From Stentor roeselii (Eukaryota; Ciliophora; Heterotrichea; Heterotrichida; Stentoridae), in assembly GCA_006503475.1 (NCBI GenBank), contig RSEH01000035.1:124001-188000 (forward strand): a stretch of 64,000 nt of DNA, in the 5' to 3' direction. The notes beneath the pieces were generated by a model. The model was not told where the DNA came from and made no database searches. It saw only the letters and a list, made by a program, of their open reading frames with translations. Made by a program: the position numbers and the translations under genes. This document shows positions 38,753-49,227 of the stretch, piece after piece (position 1 is the first letter of the stretch; each line of letters opens with the position of its first letter).

Positions 38753-39394
38753 ATGAAAGATAGCAAATATTTACACAATTTTCCTAAGTTTTCACCATTC
38801 ACTGAAATGTATAAAAAACTCAACTTCAACCCCAAGATCTTTAAACTTGCTAAACTTTTCAGCAAAAATAACTTGAATTACTTGAGTTCTGAGGAAAAAC
38901 CGAAAAATCACTCGATTCCTCGACCGAAAGTAAAAAAAGAACAGAATCTTTTAGTTGATGAAGGGAAGTCAAAAGTGCCTCATCTTCCTAAACTTCCTAC
39001 TTCTGAAGAGCATAAAATTGTGTATTCTTATGAGTTCCGTAATGTGAAATTCTCAAAAAGAAGTAAAAATCCTGAAAAAACTGAAAAAAATTACCTTCCT
39101 GCTCGAAAAACTTCTGAACCTGTCAAGTCCAGTGTCCAGACATTTAACTTCAGTCCATTAGTCGAGGCGAGGACTACTTCGAACTCAGGTCTGCCTTCGA
39201 AGTTCGATGAAAGTTTTCAGAAGTCACGAGAAACCTTTCCTAGACTAAAAGACGATGAAAAAATCGCAGAAAACATCAGAAGAAAAATAATCTACTCGAA
39301 AAGAAAACACAGTGTCGGGGTTAAAGACTTTTCATCTTTTTTTGACTACCAAGACGGGCAGATTCCGCTTTACTCTTCTTTTTCGAACCAGTAG
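38753..39394 (+). CDS. Uncharacterised basic protein (213 aa)
   Basis: 213 residues, strongly basic and Ser/Pro-rich (NHSIPRPKVKKEQNLLVDEG near residue 50; FEYRNVKFSKRS-like middle; RRKIIYSKRKHSVGVKDFS near the end). No membrane helices, no recognised domain, probably disordered with short conserved-looking linear motifs. It starts 29 bp after the LpxB-like stop and its TAG lies only 9 nt before the ATG of the following coiled-coil gene, in the same frame. No function can be proposed. Confidence 0.65.
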   Translation: MKDSKYLHNFPKFSPFTEMYKKLNFNPKIFKLAKLFSKNNLNYLSSEEKPKNHSIPRPKVKKEQNLLVDEGKSKVPHLPKLPTSEEHKIVYSYEFRNVKFSKRSKNPEKTEKNYLPARKTSEPVKSSVQTFNFSPLVEARTTSNSGLPSKFDESFQKSRETFPRLKDDEKIAENIRRKIIYSKRKHSVGVKDFSSFFDYQDGQIPLYSSFSNQ

Positions 39395-39403
39395 TTAATA
39401 ATA

Positions 39404-40666
39404 ATGGAGGAAGACATCCAGACCCGCATTCTTACTCTTGAAAAACAATTGGAAGACGTAAGAAAACGCGCTCGGAACTCACATATGCAGAAAGAAGACA
39501 CTTCTGAAAAAGACTCTTTCAGCTTCTCAGAAGACTCTCAAACTAATGAAAAAAACTCTTCTTCTAGCTTTTCCTCAAGTTCTGAATCAGCGAAAATCCC
39601 TTCTTTGCCGCAAGGTGGAAGTTTTTACCCAATGTTTTACCCCCAGCCTGATATGAGACAACAAGTCGAGTATCTTCACTTTCAACTCAATCAAAACTCA
39701 CAGGTTTTCATGCAGCATGAGAAGAAATGGCGAGAAGATATGCAAAAAGCGAAAGAAGACCTAAACAAGTTAAAAGAAGAAAATCTTGCCTTGAAAGAAA
39801 CAATAAAAAAAATTAAAGCTAGAGACGACACTGCCCTTAAGGAAAAACTGGAAACAACAGAAAATTCTTTGAAAAACCTGGAAAATGAAAATAAAAAAAT
39901 TACTGAAAAAAATACAGAACTGGAAAATGAGAACTCGAAGTTAAAACATCTTCAAAACAAGCAAAAGAAAACTGAAGATAGTTCAAAAGAAGAAAGTTTT
40001 AAACATGAAATAAAAAAACTCACTGAAAAAATCGCGTTTTTAGAAAATAAAGTCGATAGTGACAAAACCGTGATTGACAACTTAAAGAAAGAACTTTCAA
40101 AGTCAGATGACAAAATCGCGAATTTAGAAGACTCTTTAATAGAAAACCGAAACAACTTCTCCCAGATCAACAAAAAGCTCAGCATCGAAAACGATTCACT
40201 AAAAAAACAGCTAAACGTCCAAACTCGTTCAAAAGAAATAAAAGAATCAGATGAAATGAGTAAGTTAAAACAACAGCTTTATCAAAGAAATAAAGAAATC
40301 GAATGTCTTAAAGCTGAAAAATCCGTCGAAGAAGAACAACCCGACCCTGTCGAGATAAAAGTCAACAAAAGGAAAAATATTATCAGCTCTGAAAGACTCG
40401 CAAATCTCAGAAAAGCCACTCGAGCCAATGCGCGAGAGGAAAATCTTCAAGAAGAACTTGAAGATCGAACTGAAACTTTGGAAAATCATCTTATTCACCT
40501 TCAGATAGAAAAACAACGACTGGAAAATGAGTATATCAAACTTCCGGAGTTTTCGAGAAATCTTGCTTCGAAGATTCGTAGAGCGGAGGTCGAAACTGAA
40601 CTTGATAGCCTTACTAAGACTATTCAAAGTGTTAAGACTAAGTTGAGGTCTTTAAATTTGATTTAA
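39404..40666 (+). CDS. Coiled-coil protein (420 aa)
   Basis: After an acidic start (MEEDIQTRILTLEKQLEDVR) and a Ser-rich linker, residues about 100-420 form an almost uninterrupted heptad-repeat coiled coil rich in Lys, Glu, Leu and Asn (ENSLKNLENENKKITEKNTE; LKKELSKSDDKIANLEDSL). No other domain is visible. Such proteins in ciliates are often cytoskeletal or basal-body scaffolds, which would fit the CFAP36 and LRRCC1-like neighbours, but this is inference. The upstream gene's stop lies 9 nt before this ATG in the same frame (stop, Leu, Ile, Ile, Met), so a read-through form is formally possible. Confidence 0.8.
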   Translation: MEEDIQTRILTLEKQLEDVRKRARNSHMQKEDTSEKDSFSFSEDSQTNEKNSSSSFSSSSESAKIPSLPQGGSFYPMFYPQPDMRQQVEYLHFQLNQNSQVFMQHEKKWREDMQKAKEDLNKLKEENLALKETIKKIKARDDTALKEKLETTENSLKNLENENKKITEKNTELENENSKLKHLQNKQKKTEDSSKEESFKHEIKKLTEKIAFLENKVDSDKTVIDNLKKELSKSDDKIANLEDSLIENRNNFSQINKKLSIENDSLKKQLNVQTRSKEIKESDEMSKLKQQLYQRNKEIECLKAEKSVEEEQPDPVEIKVNKRKNIISSERLANLRKATRANAREENLQEELEDRTETLENHLIHLQIEKQRLENEYIKLPEFSRNLASKIRRAEVETELDSLTKTIQSVKTKLRSLNLI

Positions 40667-40730
40667 TTGATAGAATTTATATAAGAGTTTTATTTTCCAT
40701 TAATTTTAGCTTTATCATCAGGAAATTAAA

Positions 40731-42590
40731 ATGGAATTTGCTTCTTCAACCCCTGCTAGCTCGAAAGGAAGCTCTTATGGCGACTACCTCAATCCAAGAA
40801 CCTCGAAACTTGAGAATCAATTGAGAGCTAAACGTCTGACATCAGAGGATACGATCAGGAATCTGATAAAAATGCTTGAAATTCAACTTCAACGCATTGA
40901 TGTCTCAGTTAGTCTTGATATTAACTCGGATGACCCGCTGCTTAGAGTGGTCGAGGCAGTCAAGACCTGTGTCGACGAGATCAACGACGTGAAAGAACGA
41001 CTGAAAATGAACAGTTTCGTCTCAAATCACAGTGAACTAGACAGGTCTCAGTCACAACAAGACCTGAGCTTCAGAGCAACAGCTGAAAAGTTGACAGCAG
41101 CCAACAAACAACTCAAGCACTTCGAACGTCTTTTATCCAAAAAAGAAAAAAACATAATCGAAAAGGAAAAAAACCTTTCACAACAGTTAAAAGAACTAGA
41201 AAAAGAAAAAGAACAAATCGAACTCACTAAACATAGACTAAAAAAACTTGAAGAATCAGGCCTATCCTCAAAAATCCACTTCACAAACGATGAAGACACT
41301 GTAAAATCACTTGCTTTCAGACTTTCAACTGAAAAACAAGCTCTAGAAGCAAAAAAAGTCGAAATCGCCGAGCATTTAAAAATCCTCGAAGACGGCATCG
41401 AAAGAATAGAAAGAGAAAAACTTGAAAACAACGACCTTATCGAGGAAAACAAAAAACTTCTGGAAACTCTCGCTAAGGAGCGTCAAGAAGTGCAAGAAAC
41501 AAAGCGATTCATCGAGAAACAGAAAAACGAGATGCAAGAAATCAAGTCAAACAACGAGAAACTCCTGACAATGGTGAGTAAAGAAAGAGCGAATTTGAAA
41601 CTAGAAGAGGAAAAAATCTTGAAGTTAAAATTCGATCATGACGCGAAAGTCGTTTATTTCAATCGAGAAAAAAATGACTTTTCTAAGACCTTAGCTGAGG
41701 TCGAAAGCGAGCGAAATAAACTTTCTAAAGAAAAAGATCAACTCAACAAATTCAAACAAAAGATCCTCGACGAAAAAGACCTCTTAAAGCAGGAATTTTC
41801 ATCATTAGAAGAAATAAAAGAACAACTCTCTCTACAAAACCGTCTGGAAATCGAGTCAAAAGAAAGAATTCTTCAACAACGCGAAGAAGAACTAGAAAAT
41901 TCCATCATCGACTTAAAGATCCAAGTAGAAAACTACAACTGCCAAATGGACGAGCGTGAAAACCTGCTGAAAGAACGGGAAGAAAACATTCAACTTAATG
42001 AGCAAAAAATTCGTGTTGGTCTCGCAAATATCCGCCTTGCTGAAATGAGTTTAATTGAAAGTAAAAGTCAAGCTGAAGAGATTATGCAGAGTCTTATACC
42101 CAACATTGAGAACTGTTATGAAGAACTTCAAGGAATTTTAAAGGATTCCTTTGAAAATAAGCTTAGCATCGAAAAAGCACTTTCAGCGGGCCCTGGGAAG
42201 TTTGTTTGTGCGCATTGTAACTATTCAATCACTCAGGATCATCGTGATTCGCAGATTAAGGAAAATTTGGAACAGGTAAATTCTGAGATTCAGGCAAAAA
42301 TCAGGTTTTTGACTGGAAAAGAAGAAGAAACAAGACTTCTTGAATTGAAAAATATTGCAACTGCTGATAGACTTCAAAGGGCTTTAGATGAATTTGAGGA
42401 AAAGAAAAAAAAGTATCAGGATGAAATGGCCGGGGATAAGGATCGACTTAAGAAAAATTTTGCACAGCTTGATAATAGTTTGAAGATGATTAAGGAAAAG
42501 GAAGCTGAGTTGAATTTAATGAAAAGTGAACTGGTGGAAAGGGAAAAGATTTTGAGGGCTTGGGAGAAAGAGTTTAAACAAAATAATTAA
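40731..42590 (+). CDS. Coiled-coil protein with a CxxC pair (619 aa)
   Basis: Ser-rich head (MEFASSTPASSKGSSYGDYL), a short folded-looking helical segment (about 35-95), then coiled coil from about 115 to 455 and again 500-619. Between the coils lies KFVCAHCNYSITQDHRDSQ, a CxxC with nearby His that could bind a metal. The chain has the usual K/E/L heptad pattern (LSQQLKELEKEKEQIELTKH). No enzyme or motor motif. Probably a structural or centrosomal-type protein; it follows the preceding coiled-coil gene on the same strand with 64 bp between them. Confidence 0.8.
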   Translation: MEFASSTPASSKGSSYGDYLNPRTSKLENQLRAKRLTSEDTIRNLIKMLEIQLQRIDVSVSLDINSDDPLLRVVEAVKTCVDEINDVKERLKMNSFVSNHSELDRSQSQQDLSFRATAEKLTAANKQLKHFERLLSKKEKNIIEKEKNLSQQLKELEKEKEQIELTKHRLKKLEESGLSSKIHFTNDEDTVKSLAFRLSTEKQALEAKKVEIAEHLKILEDGIERIEREKLENNDLIEENKKLLETLAKERQEVQETKRFIEKQKNEMQEIKSNNEKLLTMVSKERANLKLEEEKILKLKFDHDAKVVYFNREKNDFSKTLAEVESERNKLSKEKDQLNKFKQKILDEKDLLKQEFSSLEEIKEQLSLQNRLEIESKERILQQREEELENSIIDLKIQVENYNCQMDERENLLKEREENIQLNEQKIRVGLANIRLAEMSLIESKSQAEEIMQSLIPNIENCYEELQGILKDSFENKLSIEKALSAGPGKFVCAHCNYSITQDHRDSQIKENLEQVNSEIQAKIRFLTGKEEETRLLELKNIATADRLQRALDEFEEKKKKYQDEMAGDKDRLKKNFAQLDNSLKMIKEKEAELNLMKSELVEREKILRAWEKEFKQNN

Positions 42591-42662
42591 TGAGGTGTTA
42601 GGTGGATATATGGAAATCAAAATTGATTTTTTTAAAAATATTGAGATTTTTATAAATAATAA

Positions 42663-45600
42663 ATGTTGAAATGCATTAGACATCAGATGCTCTTTTTTGT
42701 GATAGTCTTTTATTGTGTTAATTCTGATTTGATACTCAGTCATCTTTTTTACAAGAACTTCGGGCAGAGATTTATTGATTACTCAAACAACGGGTTTGAC
42801 GGAATCAATGGAAAGTACACATGTGCCGATCCTTGTGACGTCACCAATACCGACCGAGGAATTAAACTCTCTGACTCAAATCATCAAGTAACAATTCCTT
42901 ATGAAAACAGGTTTGGGCAGCTTTTGCTTAATTATACAACATTTTCTATAGCTTTATGGATCAAAATAACTGAGAATTCTTCTTCGAAAAGAAACATTTT
43001 AGCAAGATTCATTTCAGATGACACTTATTTTAGTATAACTCATGACGGTAAATTTAATCTTGAGGTATCGAGAAACAATCCAATCCTCAGTCAATCATTC
43101 GATGATGTCACTTCAAGTAAATTTTAAATAGACTCTTGGGTGTTCCTCGGACTTAGCTTTGAAAATGAGAACTTAAAATTCTATTTGAATAAAACTCAAA
43201 ATTCTTTAACTCTTAGCAAGACTTGGGAAGAAAAAAGCAGAGGAAATTTTTCAATAGGTTCAAAAACAATTCAAAATTCTTTTAAAGGATTTGTATTTTA
43301 CTTGAAAATGAAAAATGAAGCACTTCAGCTGATTGACTATGTAGGTGATAAAACTTCCGATTGTTTTCATGGCGTTTGTTTTGGAGATACCTGGGAAATT
43401 TCAGTAGTTGTTGAAAATTATTTTAAAATTTTAACGAATTTCACAGACATCACTCAAGATTCTTATGGAAACGATTGTAAAAAATGTAAAAACTCTTGTT
43501 ATATTTTTGGTTCTAGTACCACTTGTCTCGACTGTTCTTGCAAATATTTATCATGTGTGCTTCACTCAGGAAAAGCTGCATGTCACTGCAACTCAACTAC
43601 GGCTTCACCTACTTCTAACGATTGTCTCTGTTCAGGTAATTTATATTATGATGGCTTCACCTGTCAATCCAAGTCACCAGGCACAAAGTATTGCATGTAT
43701 TCAACTTCTAATATATGCTACCTCTGCAGTGACACTTCATTAATTACTATGGAAAACGAATGCTTTTGCTCTAAAAGTTGCAAAGAACAGCCAACTTGCT
43801 CGGATTGTGACCCTAGTTGTGATAGGTGCAACCCTGATAAATGTGTGAATTGTATATCGACTAATGCTAGTCCTTCATCGAAAAACATGCAAGAATGCTC
43901 CTGTAATGATGGATTTTATAATACTAGTTTTATTGATCATATTGATGATTGCAAACCTTGTCATACTTCTTGTAAGACCTGCGCAAATAGCTTGAGTTGT
44001 TTGACTTGTATTTCGAACTTAACATCGTATAATAAAACATCTAAACTTTGTGATTGTAAAGAAGGGTATTATTTGAATCCTGAAATTAACAGTAGCAACT
44101 ATTGTCTGCCTTGCCATGAATCATGCAAAACTTGTTTAGATGACTCAAGATGTCTGACTTGTGTTGACGAAGGAGTTTTCGATGAATCCTCTCAGTTCTG
44201 TAAATGTAAAGAAGGGTATTACAAGAATCCTCAAAGTAAAAGTAAGAACTATTGTCTACCTTGCGATGATTCATGCAAAACTTGTTTAGATGACTCAAGT
44301 TGTCTAACTTGCTTTGATGAAGGAGTTCTCAATCAATCCTCTCGGCTCTGTGAATGTAGAGAAGGGTATTACATGAATCCTCAATTCACCAGCAACAACT
44401 TTTGTCTATCTTGTCATGATTCATGCAAATCCTGTTTAGATGACTCAAGTTGTCTAATTTGCGTTGATGAAGGATTTTTCAATCAATCCTCACAGCTCTG
44501 CGAATGTGAAGAAGGATTTTACTTAAACGAAACAACTAAAAAATGTGAAAAATGTCATGAAAACTGCCTTTCATGTGAAAATTCAACTATATGTAAAGTC
44601 TGTAAATCTGAATTTTCACTTCCACATATCGAAAACGAGTGCATTTGTACTGAAAATTCTAAACTAATAAATGAAAAATGCGTTTGTAATTCAGGGTATT
44701 ACAGAAATCAATCAGAATCCTGCTTTGAATGTCCAAAGTACTGCAAAGATTGCAGCTTTAACAAAAATATTTATTGTACAAAATGCGAAACAGGGACAAT
44801 ACTAAGATCAGGTTTCTGTTATTGCAGTAATGGAGACATGTGGAATGGATTTGAGTGTTTTGAATGTGGAAAGAATTGCTCAGCATGTGAGAATAAAGAA
44901 AAATGTTTAAAATGTTCCTCAGGGTACTACTTGGATCTCGATGATTTATGTGTTGATGACTGTGGAAATGACTTTGAAGTTAAAAATGGCTTCTGCATGA
45001 TTAAATGTGGATCAAAATGTAAAACTTGTGGAAGAAGGCAATGTGAAGAATGCATTGAAAATTCAGTCCTGGTAGGCAAAAATGAATGTGAATGCAACTC
45101 AGGTTATGAAGGAGACTCTAAATGTGAAAGGGTTACCTTTAGTGGTACTGTTCAAGTAATCAGTAATTCAAGTTTTATACTGATTTTCAATCAATCATTG
45201 AAAAATGAACTGGGTCAGAATGATTTTATTTTAACTTGTTCAGGGAAAGTTCTGAAATTCACACTTAATATTAGCTTGAATAAACAATACATGTTCTTGG
45301 TGCCTTTGAATTCAACTGAAAATTGCTCTCTTTCCCTTGAAGTGATTACGGATGTTGAAAGTGTCTCGAATTCAATTCTATACCCTAAAAGTTTTAAGAT
45401 AACAATTGAATCTACGAAGGATGATGAAGTTTCTAGCGAAAGTAGCGTTTTAATTGAAAATATAGAGATTACTGAGCAAACTGCTCAGGCAGCTAATGCT
45501 ACAAGTACAGCTGCTAAGGTAGCAGTGACTTCATCAGCAGTAGCTGCAGCGGCTTCTACCCCATCAAGTTTTTGGACATTTTTCAACATAATAGAGTTCA

Positions 45601-46679
45601 TTTCATTTCTTTCATTAAACGCAGTACCTTACCCAACAAAACTTCGAGAATTCATCAAATCTTTAGGTTCTAATTCAATGATTCCTATTCCTTACAATTC
45701 ATTTAACCTTAACTCAGGTCCTGAACCTTACAAAGAAGCCAAGATATATGGACTAGAAACTTCCTTATTCCTATCAAATTCAATCATTTTTCTCTTAACT
45801 TTCGCTATTTTTCTATTGATTTACCCGATTCTCTACATAAAAAAATTAATTAAAGTAAAAATCATTGAAGATTATCTAGAAAAAAAACAAGCTGATTACA
45901 AATTCAACTTTTTTATACGTTTTTGGCTTCAAAGCTACCTTTCTATTGGTATTATGGCTGCCATTCAGATAAAGTCATGGTTTGGCTACTCATATGAAGA
46001 AGTTAATGATTTTGTTATTGGGAACTGTTGCTTTGCAGTTATTATTATCGCTTTGGGTTTAGCTTCTCCTGTTGTTTTGATTGTTGCTATTAAGAAAAAT
46101 CAAATTTCTATTGAGAATGGTGAGGAAAGATTTATTAATAGGTTTGGAAGTTTTTGTGAGGAGTTCAAGAACGATAGAGGGTTTTTAAGTATGCAATTTT
46201 ACTCAATATTTACCATCAAAAGGATTTTATTTATTGCATCTCAAGTATTCTTAAATGACTTCCTCTACTTGCAAGGAGTTTTAAATATACTTGGATCTTG
46301 CATCTTTTTACTCTACATGATGATATATTTCCCATTTAAAGACAATATCACAATGTTCAGTATGATATTTGGTGAAATTTGCACATTATTGATAATAATA
46401 GCTTCCTTCTTTTTCATAAACAACCAAGACCAGAGCTCAATCGATTTATTATCAAAAATAATAACCTACTCTATTTTATCAATGATTTCAGCACAAATCC
46501 TAATATCCCTAGTTTCTCTAGTCAAATCTCTACGATCCTTTTTCCAAAAACTTCGAAATCACAATAAAATCGATGCTCTCCCCACATCCACAATGAACCA
46601 ACAAAATGAAAATATCCATACAATCGACCATTCTAACCTAAAATCCAAGGGTATTTCAATAACAATTCTCGATAGTTAA
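42663..46679 (+). CDS. Cys-rich (furin-like/GCC2-GCC3) multi-pass surface protein
   Basis: Two exons, 42663-43116 and 43132-46679, joined over a 15-nt intron; 1333 residues. The N-terminus is a hydrophobic signal sequence (MLFFVIVFYCVNSDLI). Residues about 30-205 look like a LamG/concanavalin-type beta-sandwich (SIALWIKITENSSS; WVFLGLSFENENLKFYL), interrupted by the intron. Residues about 230-680 are cysteine-rich repeats (C-x2-C spacing, CHDSCKSCLDDSSCLICVDE) typical of furin-like or GCC2/GCC3 ectodomains, including three 50-residue near-identical units. An Ala/Thr/Ser hinge precedes about seven hydrophobic helices between residues 900 and 1300 and a cytoplasmic tail. This is a common design of ciliate surface receptors; ligand unknown. 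Many N-x-S/T sites support an exposed ectodomain. Confidence 0.85.
43117..43131 (+). other. 15-nt intron
   Basis: GTAAATTTTAAATAG. It carries an in-frame TAA; removal joins ...DDVTS to NSWVFLGLSFEN across the beta-sandwich domain in frame. A at position 10. Confidence 0.95.
44061..44510 (+). repeat. Three tandem 150-bp (50-aa) repeats in the Cys-rich ectodomain
   Basis: The string gaagggtatt recurs at 44061, 44211 and 44361, and a variant at 44511, giving an exact 150-bp period. Units share CLDDS.CL.C.DEG and NQSS.LCEC.EGYY and differ by scattered substitutions. This is a recent in-frame expansion of a cysteine-rich module. Confidence 0.92.
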
Positions 46680-46698
46680 TTTCTCACTATTAATTATT

Positions 46699-47631
46699 CT
46701 AATTCGCCAAAGTAGCCTAGATATTCTTTACCTGGATCAAAGTCTGATTATACTTAAAAATCATGCCATTATAAACCTCAATTTCTTCAGTCACATAAAG
46801 CCAGGTGCCATTAAGACTCTCTTTCTGTTGGTCAAAGTCTCCATCAATCAAGCTCCATCCATTGACAAGGTCATAAAAAATGCAGCACTGGACTTTAGAA
46901 ATAAGAAAATCATCAACAAAAACATCACAATTCTTTTTCCTTCCAATAGTCCCAAATCCTTTAACGAAATCAGCAGCATCAAAGCTTCTAACTGTTGATT
47001 ACTTGATATTTCCATTATCATTCCCACCGAACTTCTTAACCGTTAGTCTTGGAGGACTGAGATGAAAGACCTCGATTTGAAAGACCAGAAAAGTTTCACC
47101 AATGTTTATCATCCAGTTGTTTTTAATGGCCTGTCTTTGAATTACTGTTGAATGGACAAGTTTCACAAAAGGACCGTAACCTTTGCCCAGGTCTTTCAAG
47201 AAAAACGAGTCTTTATCAATGTGATAGTAAATCATGAAGTTCCGACTGGCTGTTAGAACTGGTTCTGAATCTTGAAGGGGAATTGAAATGTCGTTGATTA
47301 TTGTTGTCTCGTTTTTTAGAAGGCAGCCGAAGTAAGTGTTTCCGTCTTTTTGGGAACGAGGAGAGTTTTCTAAGCCTTTTGGGTAAATTGTGAATTCTGT
47401 GTTTTTTAGAAGGTTTGAAGAATTCATTACTTTTAGTTGAAGGGTTTTAGAAGAGTTCACTGTTTCTAATACCTTCATTCGCACTGCAAGGTCGAAGTCG
47501 GAGATTTGACCTTTTGGTGAGAGGAAACTGTTGAAACCTAGAAGGGATAACTTGTTTTTAGGAGAGGTTATGTTTAGTTCTAAGGATTTTCCTGGATGGG
47601 CTTCGCAGCAGCTGCAGACTCCTCCTCCCAT
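46699..47631 (-). CDS. Double FHA-like protein with lipidation-type N-terminus
   Basis: Three exons (47631-47003, 46987-46732, 46716-46699) joined over two 15-nt introns; 300 residues. Without splicing the frame stops at residue 210, inside a domain boundary; with it, a clear FHA domain appears: KGFGTIGRKKNCDVFVDDFL, then ISKVQCCIFYD, GWSLIDGD and SLNGTWLYV (the G-R, N/S-x-S-like and NGT landmarks). An earlier region (FMIYYHIDKDSFFLKDLGKG, YGPFVKLV) looks like a second, more divergent FHA fold. The N-terminus MGGGVCSCCEAHPGKS has Gly2 and clustered cysteines, a typical N-myristoylation and palmitoylation signal, so the protein is probably membrane-anchored and reads phospho-Thr on partners. 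The last exon adds only five residues (ATLAN). Confidence 0.85.
46717..46731 (-). other. 15-nt intron
   Basis: GTAAAGAATATCTAG, the second intron of the double-FHA gene. It carries an in-frame TAG; splicing extends the protein by five residues to another stop. A at position 10. Confidence 0.75.
46988..47002 (-). other. 15-nt intron
   Basis: GTAATCAACAGTTAG, the first intron of the double-FHA gene. Splicing removes an in-frame TAA and opens an 80-residue exon encoding an FHA domain. A at position 10. Confidence 0.93.
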
Positions 47632-47756
47632 TTATTGTTTAAGGTTTTAAGATTTGAATTTAGGGAGTTTTAGGATTTGAATGTGCAAGATTGATTAAAC
47701 AACAGAAACCCATCTCCTCCATATTCTCTCAACATCTTCTTTCAGATTTAAATAAA
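47632..47756. promoter_or_regulatory. Divergent promoter region (double-FHA / TPR-like)
   Basis: 125 bp separate the divergent ATGs. The left half is G/T-rich and the right half C/A-rich on the plus strand, so each gene sees a C-rich, G-poor coding-strand leader. Confidence 0.45.
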
Positions 47757-48968
47757 ATGCAAAAATCCGAATCCGAGACGTTGATATCCGAATGTAATGA
47801 AAATTCAGCAGAAGTTCCAAAGATGTTAACAGAATACAGCCTGGTCGCATTTGCGCTGATCCAGCAAGGCCAATACCACCAATCATTAGAGCTTCTAAGC
47901 CAAAGCGAGGAGTTGCTAGAAGCAGTGACAAGCCAAGGAGGCAGCGTCGACCTCGACTTCATCCTTCTAACAGTTCACAATTCAGCCTACTGCTACTCCA
48001 AGTAACAACCACTCAGACTTGGCCTGTTGTCAGAAAGCATGTCATACGTTGATGCCTGCATTTTCAACTCAGAGTCAAAAAAATCTCTCACTTCTGACAT
48101 CTCAGGTCCCGCAATGCTTTTATCAAGCCTTAAAAAAGAAAAATACGAATGTGGCATTCATCTTAGTTTCAGTGCATCTCTCGCTGCAGCTTTAAACCAT
48201 GAGCAGTCATTAAAGCACAGTAAAATCGCTTTGAAGAAAGGACTGAACTGCATGAAAATCTGTTATAAAATATGTGTCGAGCACCTCAGTCGACACAGCA
48301 AATTGATGAACACTGACTCTATAAGAAAAAGACTTAACAAGCACTTTCAATATAACTTGATTCAAAGTCCGCATTACCAAAGTTATCATAAACTGGTTCA
48401 ACAAGCAATGCCTTTTTTGCAGTACTTTTATAATAAGTACTACTCAAGTTCTTCGAAGGTCTCGAAGCTTAATTTGAAGTCAGCGTTTTTGTTGTTTTAT
48501 TCTGATGATGAACCTGCTTTATCTGCAACTTTAGATGAAATCACTGAGTTGAGACCTTTGAATCCTGCTGTTATGAGCACGAGTTTAGGAATTTTTACTG
48601 AAATTTCAAAGGAAAATTTAGTGCAGAAGATTTTAGTGATTATTGCTAGCATGTATAATATCGCACATGAACTCAAGTTCTTTCCTGATGGGAAAGAAAA
48701 GGCGAAGGTCTGGCTTAAGAAAACTATTAAAAATGCACAGGATTTACTTCCTCAACATTGCATGATTTTGAAGCAGCTTAAGGAAAGTTATGTCAGGGAG
48801 TATAATAAACTTGATTTTATTTCGTCGAAAAAAAGGCAGAATACTGTTAGTTACAGGACTCGAACTCCTGTTCCGATCACTATTCACAAGCCTTGGAATC
48901 ATCATCAGAGTGGCTTTGACAAGGAATACACACAGATCAAACTGAGTATTAAGAGCAAAGAGATTTAA
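47757..48968 (+). CDS. TPR-like helical repeat protein
   Basis: Two exons (47757-48001 and 48017-48968) joined over a 15-nt intron; 398 residues. The first ATG is at 47757 (MQKSESETLI); upstream codons have none. Helical pairs in the N-terminal half follow the TPR spacing (ALIQQGQYHQSLELLSQSEE; VHNSAYCYSKLGLLSESMSY, formed by the splice; HLSFSASLAAALNHEQSLKH). The splice creates a typical TPR helix-A (HNSAYCYSKLGLLSES), which supports it. The C-terminal half is helical then basic (SSKKRQNTVSYRTRTPVPIT, ending KPWNHHQSGFDKE). A scaffold or adaptor role is likely; partner unknown. Confidence 0.75.
48002..48016 (+). other. 15-nt intron
   Basis: GTAACAACCACTCAG, with an in-frame TAA at its start. 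Splicing joins ...HNSAYCYS to KLGLLSES in frame. A at position 10. Confidence 0.95.
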
Positions 48969-49155
48969 ATAATGTTAAACTATTTAGAAAGAATGATTTT
49001 AAGGAATATGAGGAAATGACTTGATTTTTTTTAATCAAGATTTTTTAGATGAAGAATAATGAATTTGATGGAAAATAGGAAAATTTTTGTTTTTTTAAAG
49101 GTTTAAGAATTAGGGTCTTTTATTATTTGTTAGAAAAGGGTATACATTAAAAAGT
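48969..49155. other. 3' flank of the TPR-like gene and tRNA terminator
   Basis: G/T-rich, C-poor on the plus strand. The five A residues at 49149-49153 read as TTTTT just downstream of the minus-strand tRNA, a fitting Pol III terminator. No gene. Confidence 0.5.
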
Positions 49156-49227
49156 GCGGCTTGTGAGGCTCGAACTCACGACCTCGAGATTATGAGACTC
49201 GCGCTCTACCGACTGAGCCAAAGCCGC
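49156..49227 (-). tRNA. tRNA-Met (anticodon CAT), elongator type
   Basis: 72 nt without intron on the minus strand. Acceptor arm GCGGCTT pairs perfectly with AAGCCGC. D arm GCTC/GAGC encloses AGTCGGTA. The anticodon arm has loop CTCATAA, giving anticodon CAT; its last stem pair is T-T. The T arm GTGAG/CTCAC encloses TTCGAGC. The G1-C72 pair and TTCG T-loop look like elongator rather than initiator tRNA-Met. Internal A and B boxes (GGCTCAGTCGG, GTTCGAGCC) are present, and a T5 terminator follows at once. It is the only RNA gene seen. Confidence 0.95.

Noticed and set aside
43140-46679. The Cys-rich protein as a separate gene starting at GTG 43140
   Set aside because: The upstream ATG frame with a signal sequence joins it perfectly over a canonical 15-nt intron.
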